Shown here: piece after piece, positions 46,372 through 56,503 of the stretch
How the letters are laid out: every line of letters starts with the position of its first letter
Numbering within the stretch: the stretch's first letter is position 1
Translations under genes and position numbers: made by a program
The notes under the pieces: generated by a model
Told to the model about the DNA's origin: nothing
Databases searched by the model: none
What the model saw: the letters and a program-made list of their open reading frames with translations, nothing else
Assembly: GCF_034424625.1 (NCBI RefSeq)
Contig: NZ_CP139976.1
Coordinates: forward strand, 5,766,001 to 5,830,000
DNA length: 64,000 bases
Reading direction: 5' to 3'
Source: Janthinobacterium lividum
Lineage (GTDB): Bacteria > Pseudomonadota > Gammaproteobacteria > Burkholderiales > Burkholderiaceae_D

Positions 46372-48636
46372 CTATACAGGGGTAATGTGTTTGGCCGGCT
46401 TGGCTTTTGGCCCGGCAGGGGATGCGCCCGCGTCCGACGGCAACGCCTTCGCTTGCGCCTTGACCGCCCGGTCGAAGACGTCCAGCATCTGCTGCAGGCT
46501 CGCCTCCTCGTCCGGCGTCGGCGCTTCGGGCACTTGCAGCACTTGCTGCAGCCACTCGGCCAGCGCGCCGATGTCGTCCGGGTCGGCGCGAGAGAGCAAG
46601 GTCGGCAAGGCCGCGATGGCCGCATCGAAATCATGCAGCATCAAGCGCGCCTGCTGGCGCACGATACTGCGGAATTCCTCCATGCCGACATCCTGCCGGT
46701 ATTGCGGCTTGATCAATTTCAGGGCCAGGTTGACCCTGCGCTCGTCGGCGATCATGCGGAAGCGGTAGATGTAGAACAGCGCGCGCACGGCCGCTTCCAC
46801 CAGGCCGCCCCGCTGCATGTCCTCGTCCATCTTGCGCGTTTCGCAGCGCACGTATTCGCAATGCTCGGGCGAAATGCCGGGATGGGGGCGCGGCGGCGCC
46901 GTATCGCCGATGGCTTGTCCCGTCAGCGCCTGCACCAGCGGCGAGCCGTACACCAGGTCGAAGGTGGTTTCCTGCAGCGTATCGCGCCAGTCGCGCCAGC
47001 TGTTCAAGCCGGCCGTGATGGCGCCGGAGATGGCTTCCTGCATGGCCAGCAGCGGGTTGTCGGGCGATACCGGCTGGCGGTGGGCGCGCACTTTTTCCGC
47101 CTCCTTGGCCACCAGCCTGGCCAGCGGATTATGGTCCGTCCAGCGCTCGTACGACACGCGCAGCGGATGCGCGAGCTGCAGGAAGCGCGCCGTCTGCGGC
47201 GTGACCATGGCGCGCACCCACGGCTGCGCAAACGTGCGATACAGGGCCAGGTTCACTTCGGACACGCGCGCGGCGGCGGCGAATTTGCGGTCGTTTTCCA
47301 CGCTTGGCTGCACGATGGCGCGCACGTCGTCGATGCCGCGGTGTTCGACCTGCAGCACATAGTCGCCGCTGGCCAGGTCCGCGTTCGGCGTATCGGGCGT
47401 CTTGTCGACGATCCTCGCTTCGTAGATGCCGGCCGGCAGCAGGTTGATCAGGTCGATATTGCTGGCAAATTTCTGGTGTTCCTTGTGTCCCACCTTGGCC
47501 GAGACGAAAATGCCCAGGTGGCCGATGCTGTCGTGCACGGCATATACGATGGTCTGGTCGTGCATCAGCACATCCTTGTCGTCGCGGTACAGGTCCGTGA
47601 TCCAGCCCAGCGCCTGCGGCGGCGGCGTGATGTTGTCGCCGTTCGAGCAGAACACGACGATGGGCGAACGGATATTGCGCAAGTCCAGGCGCACGCCGTC
47701 GGAGGTAATCAATTCCGCCGTGGCCAGACGGTTGCCGATGAACAGATTATCGACGATGTACTGCATCTCGACGTCGTTGAGGAAGACATGGCCGCCCCAG
47801 TATTTTTCAAATTCCAGGTAGCGTGGCGCTTCCGTATCGATGTTCGCATACAGGTTGTACTGCTTGCTCCACAGGGTATTGGCCGGGTTGAGCTTTTCGA
47901 AATTCTGCACCAGGCTGGCGCCGTCGAAGCGGCCGTTGCCCAGGTCGCCCGCCAGCGCCGTGGCCCAGCTTCCGCCCATCAGCCCACCCGCGTAGCGCAT
48001 CGGGTTGCGGCCATGCCAGCCGGCCCAGTAGGACACGGGTGCGCCGGCCACGATGATGGGGCCGAACAATTCCGGACGCATCGCCGCCGTCATGAGGATT
48101 TGCCAGCCCGCCTGGCAATTGCCGATGACGACGGGCTTGCCTTCGCTGAGCGGATGCAGGGCGATGACTTTTTCCAGGAAGGCCGCCTCGGCGTGCATCA
48201 CGTCTTCCACCGTCTGTCCCGGCACGGGATCGGGCAGGAAGCCGATGAAGTAGCACGGGTGGCCGGCGCGCAGGGCCACGCCGATCTCGCTCTCGGCCTT
48301 GAAGCCGCCGATGCCGGGACCGTGGCCGGCGCGCGGATCGACGACGACGAATGGCCGCTTCGATGGATCGGGTTCCGGCGCATCGGGCGTCAAGATGCGC
48401 GCCAGGCCGTAGTTGACGGGCCGCGCCAGTTCCAGGCCCGACATCACCAGTTCGGCGGGGAAGTCCAGCACGTTCGGCACTTCCTCGGCCATGTGCTCCT
48501 GGTACTGGTTGCCGCGCCGGCGCATCACGTCCGCATACAGCACGATGCGCTGCCACGAGTCGCGCGCATAGTCGCCCAGCACGCCCAGCGACGGCAAACC
48601 GCCGGTGGAGAAAAATGGTGCAGCTTCGATCTTCAT
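46372..48636 (-). CDS. DUF3141 protein, PHA-synthase-like alpha/beta hydrolase
   Basis: A 754-residue protein of the DUF3141 family, whose N-terminal half resembles poly-3-hydroxyalkanoate synthases. A hydrolase-type nucleophile elbow is seen as VIGNCQAGWQIL with a Cys as in PHA synthases (about residue 179). Other parts are RPFVVVDPRAGHGPG and SIGHLGIFVSAKVGH. The C-terminal third is helical and ends with a Pro/Lys-rich tail. The ATG at 48636 has AAGGA at 6 bases; an ATG five codons upstream is possible. It lies just before the MaoC/Pta and ackA genes, its usual company. The reaction is not known. Confidence 0.85.
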   Translation of the reverse strand: MKIEAAPFFSTGGLPSLGVLGDYARDSWQRIVLYADVMRRRGNQYQEHMAEEVPNVLDFPAELVMSGLELARPVNYGLARILTPDAPEPDPSKRPFVVVDPRAGHGPGIGGFKAESEIGVALRAGHPCYFIGFLPDPVPGQTVEDVMHAEAAFLEKVIALHPLSEGKPVVIGNCQAGWQILMTAAMRPELFGPIIVAGAPVSYWAGWHGRNPMRYAGGLMGGSWATALAGDLGNGRFDGASLVQNFEKLNPANTLWSKQYNLYANIDTEAPRYLEFEKYWGGHVFLNDVEMQYIVDNLFIGNRLATAELITSDGVRLDLRNIRSPIVVFCSNGDNITPPPQALGWITDLYRDDKDVLMHDQTIVYAVHDSIGHLGIFVSAKVGHKEHQKFASNIDLINLLPAGIYEARIVDKTPDTPNADLASGDYVLQVEHRGIDDVRAIVQPSVENDRKFAAAARVSEVNLALYRTFAQPWVRAMVTPQTARFLQLAHPLRVSYERWTDHNPLARLVAKEAEKVRAHRQPVSPDNPLLAMQEAISGAITAGLNSWRDWRDTLQETTFDLVYGSPLVQALTGQAIGDTAPPRPHPGISPEHCEYVRCETRKMDEDMQRGGLVEAAVRALFYIYRFRMIADERRVNLALKLIKPQYRQDVGMEEFRSIVRQQARLMLHDFDAAIAALPTLLSRADPDDIGALAEWLQQVLQVPEAPTPDEEASLQQMLDVFDRAVKAQAKALPSDAGASPAGPKAKPAKHITPV

Positions 48637-48683
48637 GGCTATCCTTTTCATGCAAAAAACGCCGGACCATTCCGGCGCGGGGG

Positions 48684-49808
48684 CTACGCCATCTGGCTGA
48701 TGGTCTTGCGAAAGCGCGCCAGCGCGAAGGTAAACAGGGCCGTGCCGATGGCCAGCAAGGCCAGGAACGGTTTCCACACCACGTCGATGCCGGCACCCCG
48801 GTACAGAATCGCCTGGCTCAACTCGACGAAATGCGTGGTCGGGGCGATCAGCATGATGTTCTGCACCAGTTCGGGCATGCTTTCGCGCGGCGTGCTGCCG
48901 CCCGACAGCATCTGCAGCGGCAGCAGCACGAGGATCAGGAGCATGCCGAACTGCGGCATGCTGCGCGCCACGGTGGCGAGGAAGATGCCCATCGAGGTGG
49001 TGGCAAACAGGTGCAGGGCCGCGCCGCACAGGAACAGCGCGATGGAACCCTCGATGGGCACGTGCAGCATGCCGCGCACCACCAGGTTCAGCGACAGGGC
49101 GGCAGCCAGCAGCACCACCAGGCCCATCGACCAGACCTTGCCCAGCATGATCTCGGCCGGCGTCACGGGCATCACCAGCAAATGCTCGATGGTGCCGTGT
49201 TCGCGCTCGCGGATCAGGGCCGCGCCCGTGAGAATAATCGACAGCATCGTCACCTGGTTGATGAGCTCCATCAGCGAGCCAAACCAGGCCTGGCTCAGCG
49301 ACGGATTGAAACGCGCACGCATCACCAGCTCCACGGGCGAGACGGTCGCGCCCCGATAGCGCTTGGCGAACTCGGACACCTCGCCGGCGACGATCTGCTG
49401 GATGTAGCCGCTGCCGCTGAAAGCCTGGCTCATGCGCGTGGCATCCACGTTCAGCTGCAATTCCGCCTGGCGCCCGCCCAGCACGTCCGCCTGCAGCTTG
49501 GGCGGTATCGTCAGCACGAAGGTGTACTGGCCCGCGTCCAGGCCCGCATCGACCCGGCTCTGGTTGATCATGGCTGGCGGCGTGAACTGCGGCGGGAAGA
49601 AGGCCGAGGCGATGCGCCCGGACAGGGGCGAGCCATCCTCGTCGACGATGGCGATCGACGCCATGTGCAGGGTTTCCGGCTTGGCCGTGGCGGCCACGTA
49701 GATCGCCAACGTAAACGTGTAGAGGATCAGGATCAGCATCATCGGGTCGCGGATCAGGCTCCAGATTTCCTTCACGCCCAGGCGGTAGATATTTTCAAGA
49801 TGCCGCAT
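48684..49808 (-). CDS. yhhJ: ABC-2 type transporter permease, YhhJ-like
   Basis: A 374-residue inner-membrane permease. One N-terminal membrane helix (about 23-42) is followed by a large periplasmic region and five C-terminal helices (about 185-370), the ABC-2 pattern. The EREHGTIEHLLVMPVTPAEIMLGK segment is the coupling region. It starts 1 bp after the rbbA-like gene, in the order hlyD-rbbA-yhhJ as in E. coli yhiI-rbbA-yhhJ. Confidence 0.88.
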   Translation of the reverse strand: MRHLENIYRLGVKEIWSLIRDPMMLILILYTFTLAIYVAATAKPETLHMASIAIVDEDGSPLSGRIASAFFPPQFTPPAMINQSRVDAGLDAGQYTFVLTIPPKLQADVLGGRQAELQLNVDATRMSQAFSGSGYIQQIVAGEVSEFAKRYRGATVSPVELVMRARFNPSLSQAWFGSLMELINQVTMLSIILTGAALIREREHGTIEHLLVMPVTPAEIMLGKVWSMGLVVLLAAALSLNLVVRGMLHVPIEGSIALFLCGAALHLFATTSMGIFLATVARSMPQFGMLLILVLLPLQMLSGGSTPRESMPELVQNIMLIAPTTHFVELSQAILYRGAGIDVVWKPFLALLAIGTALFTFALARFRKTISQMA

Positions 49809-49809
49809 A

Positions 49810-52560
49810 TCAGCTCTCCTGTTTCTTCAGCAGCGCCACCGTCACGCCGAGGATCACGGGAATGGCGACGATCAGGGGCCAGAACGAGGCGTGCAGATCG
49901 CCAAAGCCCAGCGCCTTGTTGAACACGCCCCTGCTGATATTGAGCATGTGCGTGGCCGGGTACATCAGGCCGATGGCCTTGCCCACGCCTTCCATCGACG
50001 AGACGGGATTGAGCAGGCCGGAAAACTGGATGGCCGGGATCATGGTGCCGATCATGGTCACGAACAGGGCCGCGATCTGGCTGCGCGTAAACGTCGAAGC
50101 GAACAGGCCGATGCCGGTGGCGCAGATATTGAAGATGAAGGTGGCGCCGATCAGGGTCGGCAAGCTGCCCTTGATCGGCACGCCAAAGGCGGTGACGGCC
50201 AGCAGCGCCATGAGGACAAAGTTGAACATGGCCAGCACGACGTACGGCACCTGCTTGCCGAGCAAGAATTCCAGGCGCGTCACGGGCGTCACGTACAGGT
50301 TGATGATGGAGCCCAGTTCCTTTTCGCGCACCACGGACAGCGCCGCCAGCATGGCCGGCAGCATCAGCAGCAGCAGGGGAATCACGGCCGGCACCATGGC
50401 CGGCAGGCTTTTCACGTCCGGGTTGTAGCGGTAGCGCGTCTGGATGGCGACGGGGTTGTTCATGGTGATGCCATAGCGGTGCAAGGCCTGGTCGGCCAGC
50501 CACAACTGGTGCATGCCCTGCACGTAGCCCTGCACGGTTTCGGCGCGCATCGGCATGGCGCCGTCGATCCACGCGCCCACCTGTGCCGGTGCGCCGCGCT
50601 GCACGTCGCGCGCGAAGCCGGGCGGGATCTCGATGGCCAGCGACAATTCTCCGCTGCGCATGCGCTTGTCGATATCCGCATAGTCGCGCAGAGGCGGACG
50701 TTCGACGAAGTAGCGCGAACCGGCCAGGTTGTTCGTGTAATTCTGGCTCAAGGTGGTCTGGTCGTGGTCAAGCACCGCATAACTGAGATCTTCGACATCC
50801 AGGCTGATGCCGAAGCCGATGACGAACAGCAGCAACACGGAGCCGCCCAGCGCCAGGGTCAGGCGCACGGGGTCGCGTCGCAGTTCCAGTGTCTCGCGCC
50901 ACATGTAGCTGAGCATGCGGCTCAGGCTGAAACGGCTGCGCCGGTGTTCCTGCTGCGGTGCGGCCACTTCAGCCTTCTGCGCGGGCACCTCGCTTTCCTG
51001 CTCCGCCGGCGCCGTGCCGCCGCCCGCCTCTTCCAGGTAAGCGATGAAAGCCGCTTCCAGCGACGGCGCGCCCTTCTTGCGCACCAGTTCGGCCGGCGCA
51101 TCGCTGACCAGCACTTTACCGGCATGCATCAGCGAGATGCGGTCGCAGCGCTCGGCCTCGTTCATGAAGTGGGTGGAAATGAAAATGGTGACGCGGTCGC
51201 GCCGCGCCAGCTCGATCATCAGGCGCCAGAAATTGTCGCGCGCAATCGGATCGACGCCGGACGTCGGTTCGTCGAGGATCAGCATTTCCGGCTTGTGCAC
51301 CATGGCCACGGCCAGCGACAGGCGCTGGCGTATGCCCAGCGGCAGGCTGTCGGGCAAGTCGTCCATCACCGCGCGCAAGTCGAAGCGCTGCGCCATTTCG
51401 TCGATGCGCGCCCCTATCTCGCCGTCGGGCACGTGGAACAGGCGCGCATGCAGCACCAGGTTCTGGCGCACCGTCAGCTCGCTGTACAGAGAGAAGGCCT
51501 GCGACATGTAGCCGACCCTGCGGCGCGTGTCGATATCGCTGGAGTCGACCTCCTTGCCGAACAGCCAGGCCTTGCCTTCGGTGGCCGGCAGCAGGCCCGT
51601 GAGCATCTTCATGGTGGTCGACTTGCCGCAGCCGTTCGAGCCGAGAAAACCAAAGATCTCGCCGCGGCCGATGCGGAAATTCACATGGTCGACAGCCGTA
51701 AAATCGCCAAAGCGCATGGTCAGGTCTTGCGCCTCGATGGCCACGTCCTGCGCGCTGGCAGCGTCCAGAGGCGTGATGACCACGGGCTGGTGGCCCGCGC
51801 GCTTGGCTTCCGGCAGCAGTTTGATGAAGGCCGCTTCCAGATTGCTGCTGTCCGTGCGCGCCAGCAGTTCGGCCGGCGTGCCCGTGTCGAGCACTTTGCC
51901 GTCGTCAATGGCGACGAGCCAATCGAAGCGCTGCGCCTCGTCCATGTAGGCGGTGGCCACCATCACGCTCATTTGCGGGCGCTGCACGCGGATGCCGGCG
52001 ATCAAGTCCCAGAACTGGGCCCGCGCCAGCGGATCGACGCCGGTGGTGGGCTCATCGAGAATGAGCAGGTCGGGATCGTGGATCAGCGCACAGCACAGGC
52101 CCAGCTTCTGCTTCATGCCGCCCGACAGCTTGCCGGCCGGACGCGCCAGGAAGGGCTGCAAGCCCGTGCTGCGGGTCAGCTGGTCGATGCGGCGGCGGCG
52201 TTCGGCCGCGTCGTGGCCGAACAGGCGCGCGAAAAACTGCAGGTTTTCCTCGACCGACAGGGTCGGATACAGATTCTTGCCCAGGCCTTGCGGCATGTAG
52301 GCGATACGCGGGCAGACGTCGTCGCGGTGGCGCGCATCGCGCATGTCGCCGCCCAGCGCCATGACGCTGCCTTCCTGTACCGCGCGCGCTCCGGCCACCA
52401 GCGACAGCAGGCTCGATTTGCCCACGCCATCGGGCCCGATCAGGCCCACCATGCGGCCGACCGGCACATCGAGGTCGATGCCGTCGAGCGCCACCGTCTT
52501 GCCGTAATGCTGGCTGACGCCCCGGATGCTGACGACGAAATTGTTCACGTCCATGGTCAC
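49810..52560 (-). CDS. rbbA: Double-ABC ATPase with permease domain, RbbA-like
   Basis: A 916-residue fusion. Two ABC domains each have a Walker A (GPDGVGKSS and GSNGCGKST), a signature ([11 protein letters not shown] for the first; [15 protein letters not shown], degenerate, for the second) and a Walker B ([19 protein letters not shown]). A linker rich in Glu/Ala near 520-545 leads to an ABC-2 membrane domain (about 565-910). E. coli RbbA is so built and was reported to bind ribosomes. Here the exporter context favours transport. The GTG at 52560 overlaps the hlyD stop and has GAAGG 7 bases before it; an ATG two codons later is possible. Confidence 0.88.
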   Translation of the reverse strand: MTMDVNNFVVSIRGVSQHYGKTVALDGIDLDVPVGRMVGLIGPDGVGKSSLLSLVAGARAVQEGSVMALGGDMRDARHRDDVCPRIAYMPQGLGKNLYPTLSVEENLQFFARLFGHDAAERRRRIDQLTRSTGLQPFLARPAGKLSGGMKQKLGLCCALIHDPDLLILDEPTTGVDPLARAQFWDLIAGIRVQRPQMSVMVATAYMDEAQRFDWLVAIDDGKVLDTGTPAELLARTDSSNLEAAFIKLLPEAKRAGHQPVVITPLDAASAQDVAIEAQDLTMRFGDFTAVDHVNFRIGRGEIFGFLGSNGCGKSTTMKMLTGLLPATEGKAWLFGKEVDSSDIDTRRRVGYMSQAFSLYSELTVRQNLVLHARLFHVPDGEIGARIDEMAQRFDLRAVMDDLPDSLPLGIRQRLSLAVAMVHKPEMLILDEPTSGVDPIARDNFWRLMIELARRDRVTIFISTHFMNEAERCDRISLMHAGKVLVSDAPAELVRKKGAPSLEAAFIAYLEEAGGGTAPAEQESEVPAQKAEVAAPQQEHRRSRFSLSRMLSYMWRETLELRRDPVRLTLALGGSVLLLFVIGFGISLDVEDLSYAVLDHDQTTLSQNYTNNLAGSRYFVERPPLRDYADIDKRMRSGELSLAIEIPPGFARDVQRGAPAQVGAWIDGAMPMRAETVQGYVQGMHQLWLADQALHRYGITMNNPVAIQTRYRYNPDVKSLPAMVPAVIPLLLLMLPAMLAALSVVREKELGSIINLYVTPVTRLEFLLGKQVPYVVLAMFNFVLMALLAVTAFGVPIKGSLPTLIGATFIFNICATGIGLFASTFTRSQIAALFVTMIGTMIPAIQFSGLLNPVSSMEGVGKAIGLMYPATHMLNISRGVFNKALGFGDLHASFWPLIVAIPVILGVTVALLKKQES

Positions 52561-53630
52561 TGCGGGACCTTCGCCGTCAGTTCAGCGGGCCATGCCTGCT
52601 TCGCATCGAGGCGCACCCAGGCCACGCCGGGCAAGCCCACTTTCACCAGCGCCAGGTGCTTTTGCAGCAGCTCGCGGCTGATCTGCGCTTTCACGCGGAA
52701 CATCAGTTTCTGGCGTTCGCTGGCCGTTTCCACCGTCTTCGGCGTGAACTGCGCGCTGGCGGCGACAAACGAGATCGTTGCCGGAATCACGTAATTGGGC
52801 GCCGCGTCGAGGATGATGCGCACTTCGCCGCCCATGGCCACCTTGCCGGCCGCCGTCTCGGGCAGGAAGAAGGTCATGTAGACGTCCGACAGGTCGACCA
52901 GGTTGAGCACCTTGCCGCCGCCCGCCAGCACTTCGCCCTGCTGCGCCACCAGGTATTGCACGCGGCCGTCGCGCGGCGCCGTCAGCTGGCCATCGGCCAG
53001 GTCGGAATCGATGCGCGCCGTGGTCGCCTCGGCCGCAACGACGGCGGAACGTGAACCGACCACCTGCGCCCGGGCCGCGTCGATGGCCGCCTGCGCCGCC
53101 GTCACCTGCGCCTTGGCCGCATTCAGGGCGGCGGCCACGCTGCGCACGCGGGCGCGGTCGTCGTCGAGTTCCTGCACCGAGGAGGCACCCTCTTTCGACA
53201 GGGTTTCGGAACGGGCCAGACGGCGCTTCGCCGCATCGAGTTCGCTTTCGCGCTGCGCCACGATGGCCAGCGCGGCGGCCTTGTCGCTCTCGCGCACGGC
53301 CACTTGCGCCTGCGCGCCGACCACGGCGTCGGACGCCTGCTGCTGGCGCGCGCGCGCCTCGTCGCGCTGGGCCGTCAGCGAATCGACCTGCATGGTGGCC
53401 AGCGGCTGGCCCGCCTTGACGAAGTCGCCCTCGCGCAAGAGGATCTCCTTGACCCTTCCCGCCAGTTTGGTGGCGACGTCGATTTCCGTCGCTTCGATGC
53501 GGCCATTGCCGCTGACAAAGCCTTCGCCAGGGCCCGTGGGACGCATTTTTTGCCAGGCCACATAGCCCAGCACGAGAACGGCCACGACCAGCGCCGCGGG
53601 GATGAGTTTTTTCTTCAGTTGTGGAGTCAT
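52557..53630 (-). CDS. yhiI: HlyD-family periplasmic adaptor
   Basis: A 357-residue membrane-fusion protein. One N-terminal helix (about 9-26) anchors it. Then comes a biotinyl-lipoyl half-motif, [21 protein letters not shown], a long coiled-coil hairpin rich in Ala/Arg/Gln (about 85-210), the second lipoyl half [17 protein letters not shown], and a beta-barrel. It links the ABC permeases to the outer-membrane factor encoded directly upstream, 18 bp away. Substrate unknown. Confidence 0.92.
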   Translation of the reverse strand: MTPQLKKKLIPAALVVAVLVLGYVAWQKMRPTGPGEGFVSGNGRIEATEIDVATKLAGRVKEILLREGDFVKAGQPLATMQVDSLTAQRDEARARQQQASDAVVGAQAQVAVRESDKAAALAIVAQRESELDAAKRRLARSETLSKEGASSVQELDDDRARVRSVAAALNAAKAQVTAAQAAIDAARAQVVGSRSAVVAAEATTARIDSDLADGQLTAPRDGRVQYLVAQQGEVLAGGGKVLNLVDLSDVYMTFFLPETAAGKVAMGGEVRIILDAAPNYVIPATISFVAASAQFTPKTVETASERQKLMFRVKAQISRELLQKHLALVKVGLPGVAWVRLDAKQAWPAELTAKVPQ

Positions 53631-53648
53631 GGTATCGGGGCGATCAAA

Positions 53649-55097
53649 TTAGTGGGTGGAAGCGGCGGCGGAAGTGGCTGGCGCGCCACCGCCCAGCGCC
53701 GCATACAGGCTGACCTGACTGGACAGCAGCGCGCGGCGCGTCTGCACCAGCTGCTGCTCGACCGTCAGCAAGTCGCGCTGTGCATCGAGCACTTCCAGGT
53801 AGGGGGCTGCGCCATTGTCGTAGCGCAGCTTGGCCAGGCGCGCCCGTTCGCTCTGCGCGGCCAAAGTCGTCTTGCCGATGTCGACCTGCAGCGCCAGCCA
53901 GCGCCGGTTCGACAGCGCGTCGGCCACTTCGCGGAAGGCGCCCTGCACGCTCTTTTCATAATTGGCCACGGCCACGTCGCGGCGCACTTCGGCCAGGTCC
54001 ATATTGGCGCGGATACGGCCCGCGTCAAAGATCGGCAACACCAGGCGCGGCGCAAAATTCCACGCGCCGCTGCCCGAATCGAACAAGCCGCTCAATTCCG
54101 CGCTGGCCGTGCCGTAGGCCGCCGTCAGCGAAATCGTCGGGAAGAAGGCGGCGCGCGCGGCGCCGATATTGGCTTGCGCGGCGCGCAGCTGGTGTTCGGC
54201 CGCGATCAGGTCGGGGCGCTGCGTGAGCAAAGCCGAGGGCAGGCCCGCATGCAGCGGCTGCAGCACGCTGGCGTCGTCGAAGCGGCGCACCTCGCCAGCC
54301 ACCGGCGCCAGGTCGACGGGGCCGCCCACCAATTGGGCCAGCGCGTGCGCCTGCACGGCGCGCGCCTGTTCCAGCTGCGCCGACAGGGACAAGGCCTGGC
54401 TGAGCAAGGTTTCCACCTGCGTCAGGTCCAGCTTGGAAATCGCCCCCACCTCGAAGCGGCGCGTGAAGATGCGCAGCGATTCGGCGCGGCTGTCGACCGT
54501 GGCGCGCGCCAGTTCCACCCGTTCATCGAGTTCGCGCAAGCCCAGGTAGCCATTCGCCACCTGCGCCACCAGGGCCACGCCGACGGCGCGGCGCGCCTCG
54601 TCGCTGGCCAGCAGGGTTTGCAGCGCGCTGTCCTGCAGGCTGCGCACGCGGCCCCAGAAATCGAGCTCCCAGGCACTCACGTTCAAGCCCGCCTGGTACT
54701 GCGCGCTCGTCATGGGGCGGCCCGTCACGCTCAGGTCACCTGGCACGCGCGCGCGGCTGCCGGAGGCGCCCAGCGCAATGGTGGGAAATTGTTCGGCGCG
54801 CTGGATGCCATACGCGGCGCGCGCCTCTTCCACGCGCAGGGCGGCGATGCGGATGTCGCGGTTGCTGGCCAGCGCCTGCGCAATCAGCGCCTGCAGGCGC
54901 GGGTCGGCAAAGTAGGCTTGCCAGGCGACGTCGGGGGCGTGCGCGCCGGCCGGATCGGTTTCCGGATATTGCGCCGCCACCGGCAGCGGCGGTGGCGCGT
55001 ACGGCGGCGCCATCGAGGCGCAGCCGGCCAAGGCCAGCATGGTGGCCAGCGCGGCCATCCTGGCGCGGTTGGGCAAAGTAGAAACAGCCATGGTCAT
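53649..55097 (-). CDS. Outer-membrane efflux lipoprotein, NodT/OprM type
   Basis: A 482-residue TolC-like channel. The signal peptide ends in a lipobox LALAGC with Cys26 as the lipidation site. Two repeats of the outer-membrane efflux domain follow, with SGSRARVPGDLS and LDLTQVETLLSQ segments and coiled helices. It completes the tripartite exporter HlyD-RbbA-YhhJ-OMF. Two possible ATG starts (55097 and 55091) differ by two codons. The gene lies 10 bp after fabI. Confidence 0.9.
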   Translation of the reverse strand: MTMAVSTLPNRARMAALATMLALAGCASMAPPYAPPPLPVAAQYPETDPAGAHAPDVAWQAYFADPRLQALIAQALASNRDIRIAALRVEEARAAYGIQRAEQFPTIALGASGSRARVPGDLSVTGRPMTSAQYQAGLNVSAWELDFWGRVRSLQDSALQTLLASDEARRAVGVALVAQVANGYLGLRELDERVELARATVDSRAESLRIFTRRFEVGAISKLDLTQVETLLSQALSLSAQLEQARAVQAHALAQLVGGPVDLAPVAGEVRRFDDASVLQPLHAGLPSALLTQRPDLIAAEHQLRAAQANIGAARAAFFPTISLTAAYGTASAELSGLFDSGSGAWNFAPRLVLPIFDAGRIRANMDLAEVRRDVAVANYEKSVQGAFREVADALSNRRWLALQVDIGKTTLAAQSERARLAKLRYDNGAAPYLEVLDAQRDLLTVEQQLVQTRRALLSSQVSLYAALGGGAPATSAAASTH

Positions 55098-55107
55098 CTT
55101 CTTCCAG

Positions 55108-55893
55108 TCAATTCAGAATGTTGTAGCCGCCATCGACATACAGGGTGCCGCCCGTGATGGCGCGCGCGCCGTCGCCGGCGAGGAAGGCGCACAGCGCGCC
55201 CACGTCCTCGATGGTGGCCAGGCGGCGCATGGGCGAGCGTTCGATGGCGTCGGCCATCAGGCGGTCGAAATGGGCAATGCCGGAAGCGGCCCGCGTCTCC
55301 AGGGGGCCGGGCGAAATGGCGTTGACGCGGATGCCTTGCGGCCCCAGTTCGGCGGCCAGGTAGCGCACCGACGCTTCCAACGCCGCCTTCACGGGACCCA
55401 TCAGGCCATAGTCGGCGATGACTTCTTCGGCGCCCAAATAGCTCATGGTCATCAGGCTGCCGCCGTCCGGCATCAGCGGTTCGGCCAGTTTCGCCATGCG
55501 CATGAAGGAGTGGCAGGAGACATCCATGGCCTGCGCAAAGCCGTCGGCGGAACTGTCCGTCACGCGGCCATGCAAGTCCTGCTTCGGCGCGTAGGCGATG
55601 GAATGGACGACGAAATCGAGCCGCCCCCACTGCCGTTCGATCTGCGCGAACAGCGCCTCCAGTTGACCCGGCACGGCCACGTCGAGCGGCGCCATGATGG
55701 CCGCCTGCACTTGCTGCGCCAGCGGCTCCACGTGCGGCCTGGCCTTGTCATTGAGCCAGGTGACGGCCAGTTCGGCGCCGGCCGCGCGCAGGGCGCTGGC
55801 GCAACCCCAGGCGATGCTTTGCCCATTGGCAATGCCCACCACCAGGCCCCGCTTGCCCTGCAAAGGCAAGTGCTGCGGCAAGGCGGCCATCAT
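55108..55893 (-). CDS. fabI: Enoyl-[acyl-carrier-protein] reductase, FabI type
   Basis: A 261-residue NADH-dependent reductase of fatty-acid elongation. The N-terminal nucleotide site GIANGQSIAWGCA, the DFVVHSIAYAP strand, and the active Tyr and Lys in DYGLMGPVKAALE (Tyr-x6-Lys spacing as in FabI) are present. The C-terminal segment ITGGTLYVDGGYNIL is typical. Sequence details such as the long N-terminus MMAALPQHLPLQGKRG suggest a divergent paralogue, not the main FabI. It heads the operon with the exporter, DUF3141, MaoC/Pta and ackA genes, and a 61-codon frame ends within its start codon. Confidence 0.88.
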   Translation of the reverse strand: MMAALPQHLPLQGKRGLVVGIANGQSIAWGCASALRAAGAELAVTWLNDKARPHVEPLAQQVQAAIMAPLDVAVPGQLEALFAQIERQWGRLDFVVHSIAYAPKQDLHGRVTDSSADGFAQAMDVSCHSFMRMAKLAEPLMPDGGSLMTMSYLGAEEVIADYGLMGPVKAALEASVRYLAAELGPQGIRVNAISPGPLETRAASGIAHFDRLMADAIERSPMRRLATIEDVGALCAFLAGDGARAITGGTLYVDGGYNILN

Positions 55894-56075
55894 GCCTGGA
55901 CTGGACGCAGGGCGGGCCACGGCGTGGCCGCATGCACGCAGCGCACCGCGCCGGCGCGCATGGCGGCGGCGCACATGGCCAGGGTGACGCCACCGGCGCG
56001 CGCATACGGCAAGGCTATCGGAGTATGGGGGTGTAAGGTACTGCACGCGTCAGGCGCGGGGGTCTGCATCTTCAT
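55890..56075 (-). CDS. Possible small gene coupled to fabI
   Basis: A 61-residue frame (start MKMQTPAPDACSTLHPHTPI, end PWPALRPVQA) ends with a TGA inside the fabI ATGATG. A GGAAG lies 9 bases before its ATG. It lies inside the long leader from the FNR-type promoter. The composition is Ala/Arg/Pro-rich with several Cys and no known family. It could be a leader peptide or simply an open frame in GC-rich DNA. Confidence 0.3.
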   Translation of the reverse strand: MKMQTPAPDACSTLHPHTPIALPYARAGGVTLAMCAAAMRAGAVRCVHAATPWPALRPVQA

Positions 56076-56205
56076 GAATCGGCTTCCGTCACTGAAATTC
56101 GAGGCCGGCACCAGTGCATTCTCGGGGAACTGGTACAGGGCGAAAATTACTCTACAGCATTTAGATACGTGATTCGCGATGAGTCCGGTCCACATGCTTA
56201 TCGTT

Positions 56206-56219
56206 TTGAGCTAGGTCAA
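56206..56219. promoter_or_regulatory. Second, imperfect FNR-like site over the promoter start
   Basis: TTGAG-N4-GTCAA, symmetrical except for one base, overlapping the predicted -10 and start point. It might serve as a repressing site or be chance. Confidence 0.3.
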
Positions 56220-56224
56220 CTATA
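56219..56224 (-). promoter_or_regulatory. -10 element of the fabI operon
   Basis: TATAGT on the minus strand. It puts the start near 56213, with the FNR box centred about 41.5 bases upstream, the standard class II position. The leader to fabI would be about 320 bases. Confidence 0.55.
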
Positions 56225-56247
56225 AGTGCGATTGCGGCAATGCAACA

Positions 56248-56261
56248 TTGATGTAAATCAA
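56248..56261. promoter_or_regulatory. FNR box upstream of the fabI-ackA operon
   Basis: TTGAT-GTAA-ATCAA is a perfect match to the FNR/Anr consensus. It predicts activation under low oxygen of the minus-strand operon. Confidence 0.75.
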
Positions 56262-56503
56262 ATTTTACCGCAATATTATCTAAATGAAATATTTTTCAGG
56301 CAAGCGTGCGAGCGTATGTATTTGATAATACTACCGGGCTGACGGGAAGAAAAGGAGGCATGCGGGCGCAGATGCATATCGCCTGAAAAACAAGCAAATC
56401 TGGGCAGTGGCGGAAGGCAGGCGGCAGGACGAGGCAGAAAGGGAGCCATGCTATTGCGTTGCAACATGGCCCACCATGCATTACAGGACAGACTTGAACG
56501 GTC

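Larger units (their letters stand above)
56076..56503. other. Gap between the fabI operon leader and the M64 gene
   Basis: AT-rich for this window. It contains the FNR box and -10 element described separately. From about 56280 to 56503 I see no further element and no terminator. Confidence 0.4.

Noticed and set aside
44968..49359. A 1463-codon plus-strand open frame across DUF3141, MaoC/Pta and the permease
   Set aside because: It crosses several well-supported minus-strand genes, is extremely rich in His, Arg, Gln and Gly and has no family.
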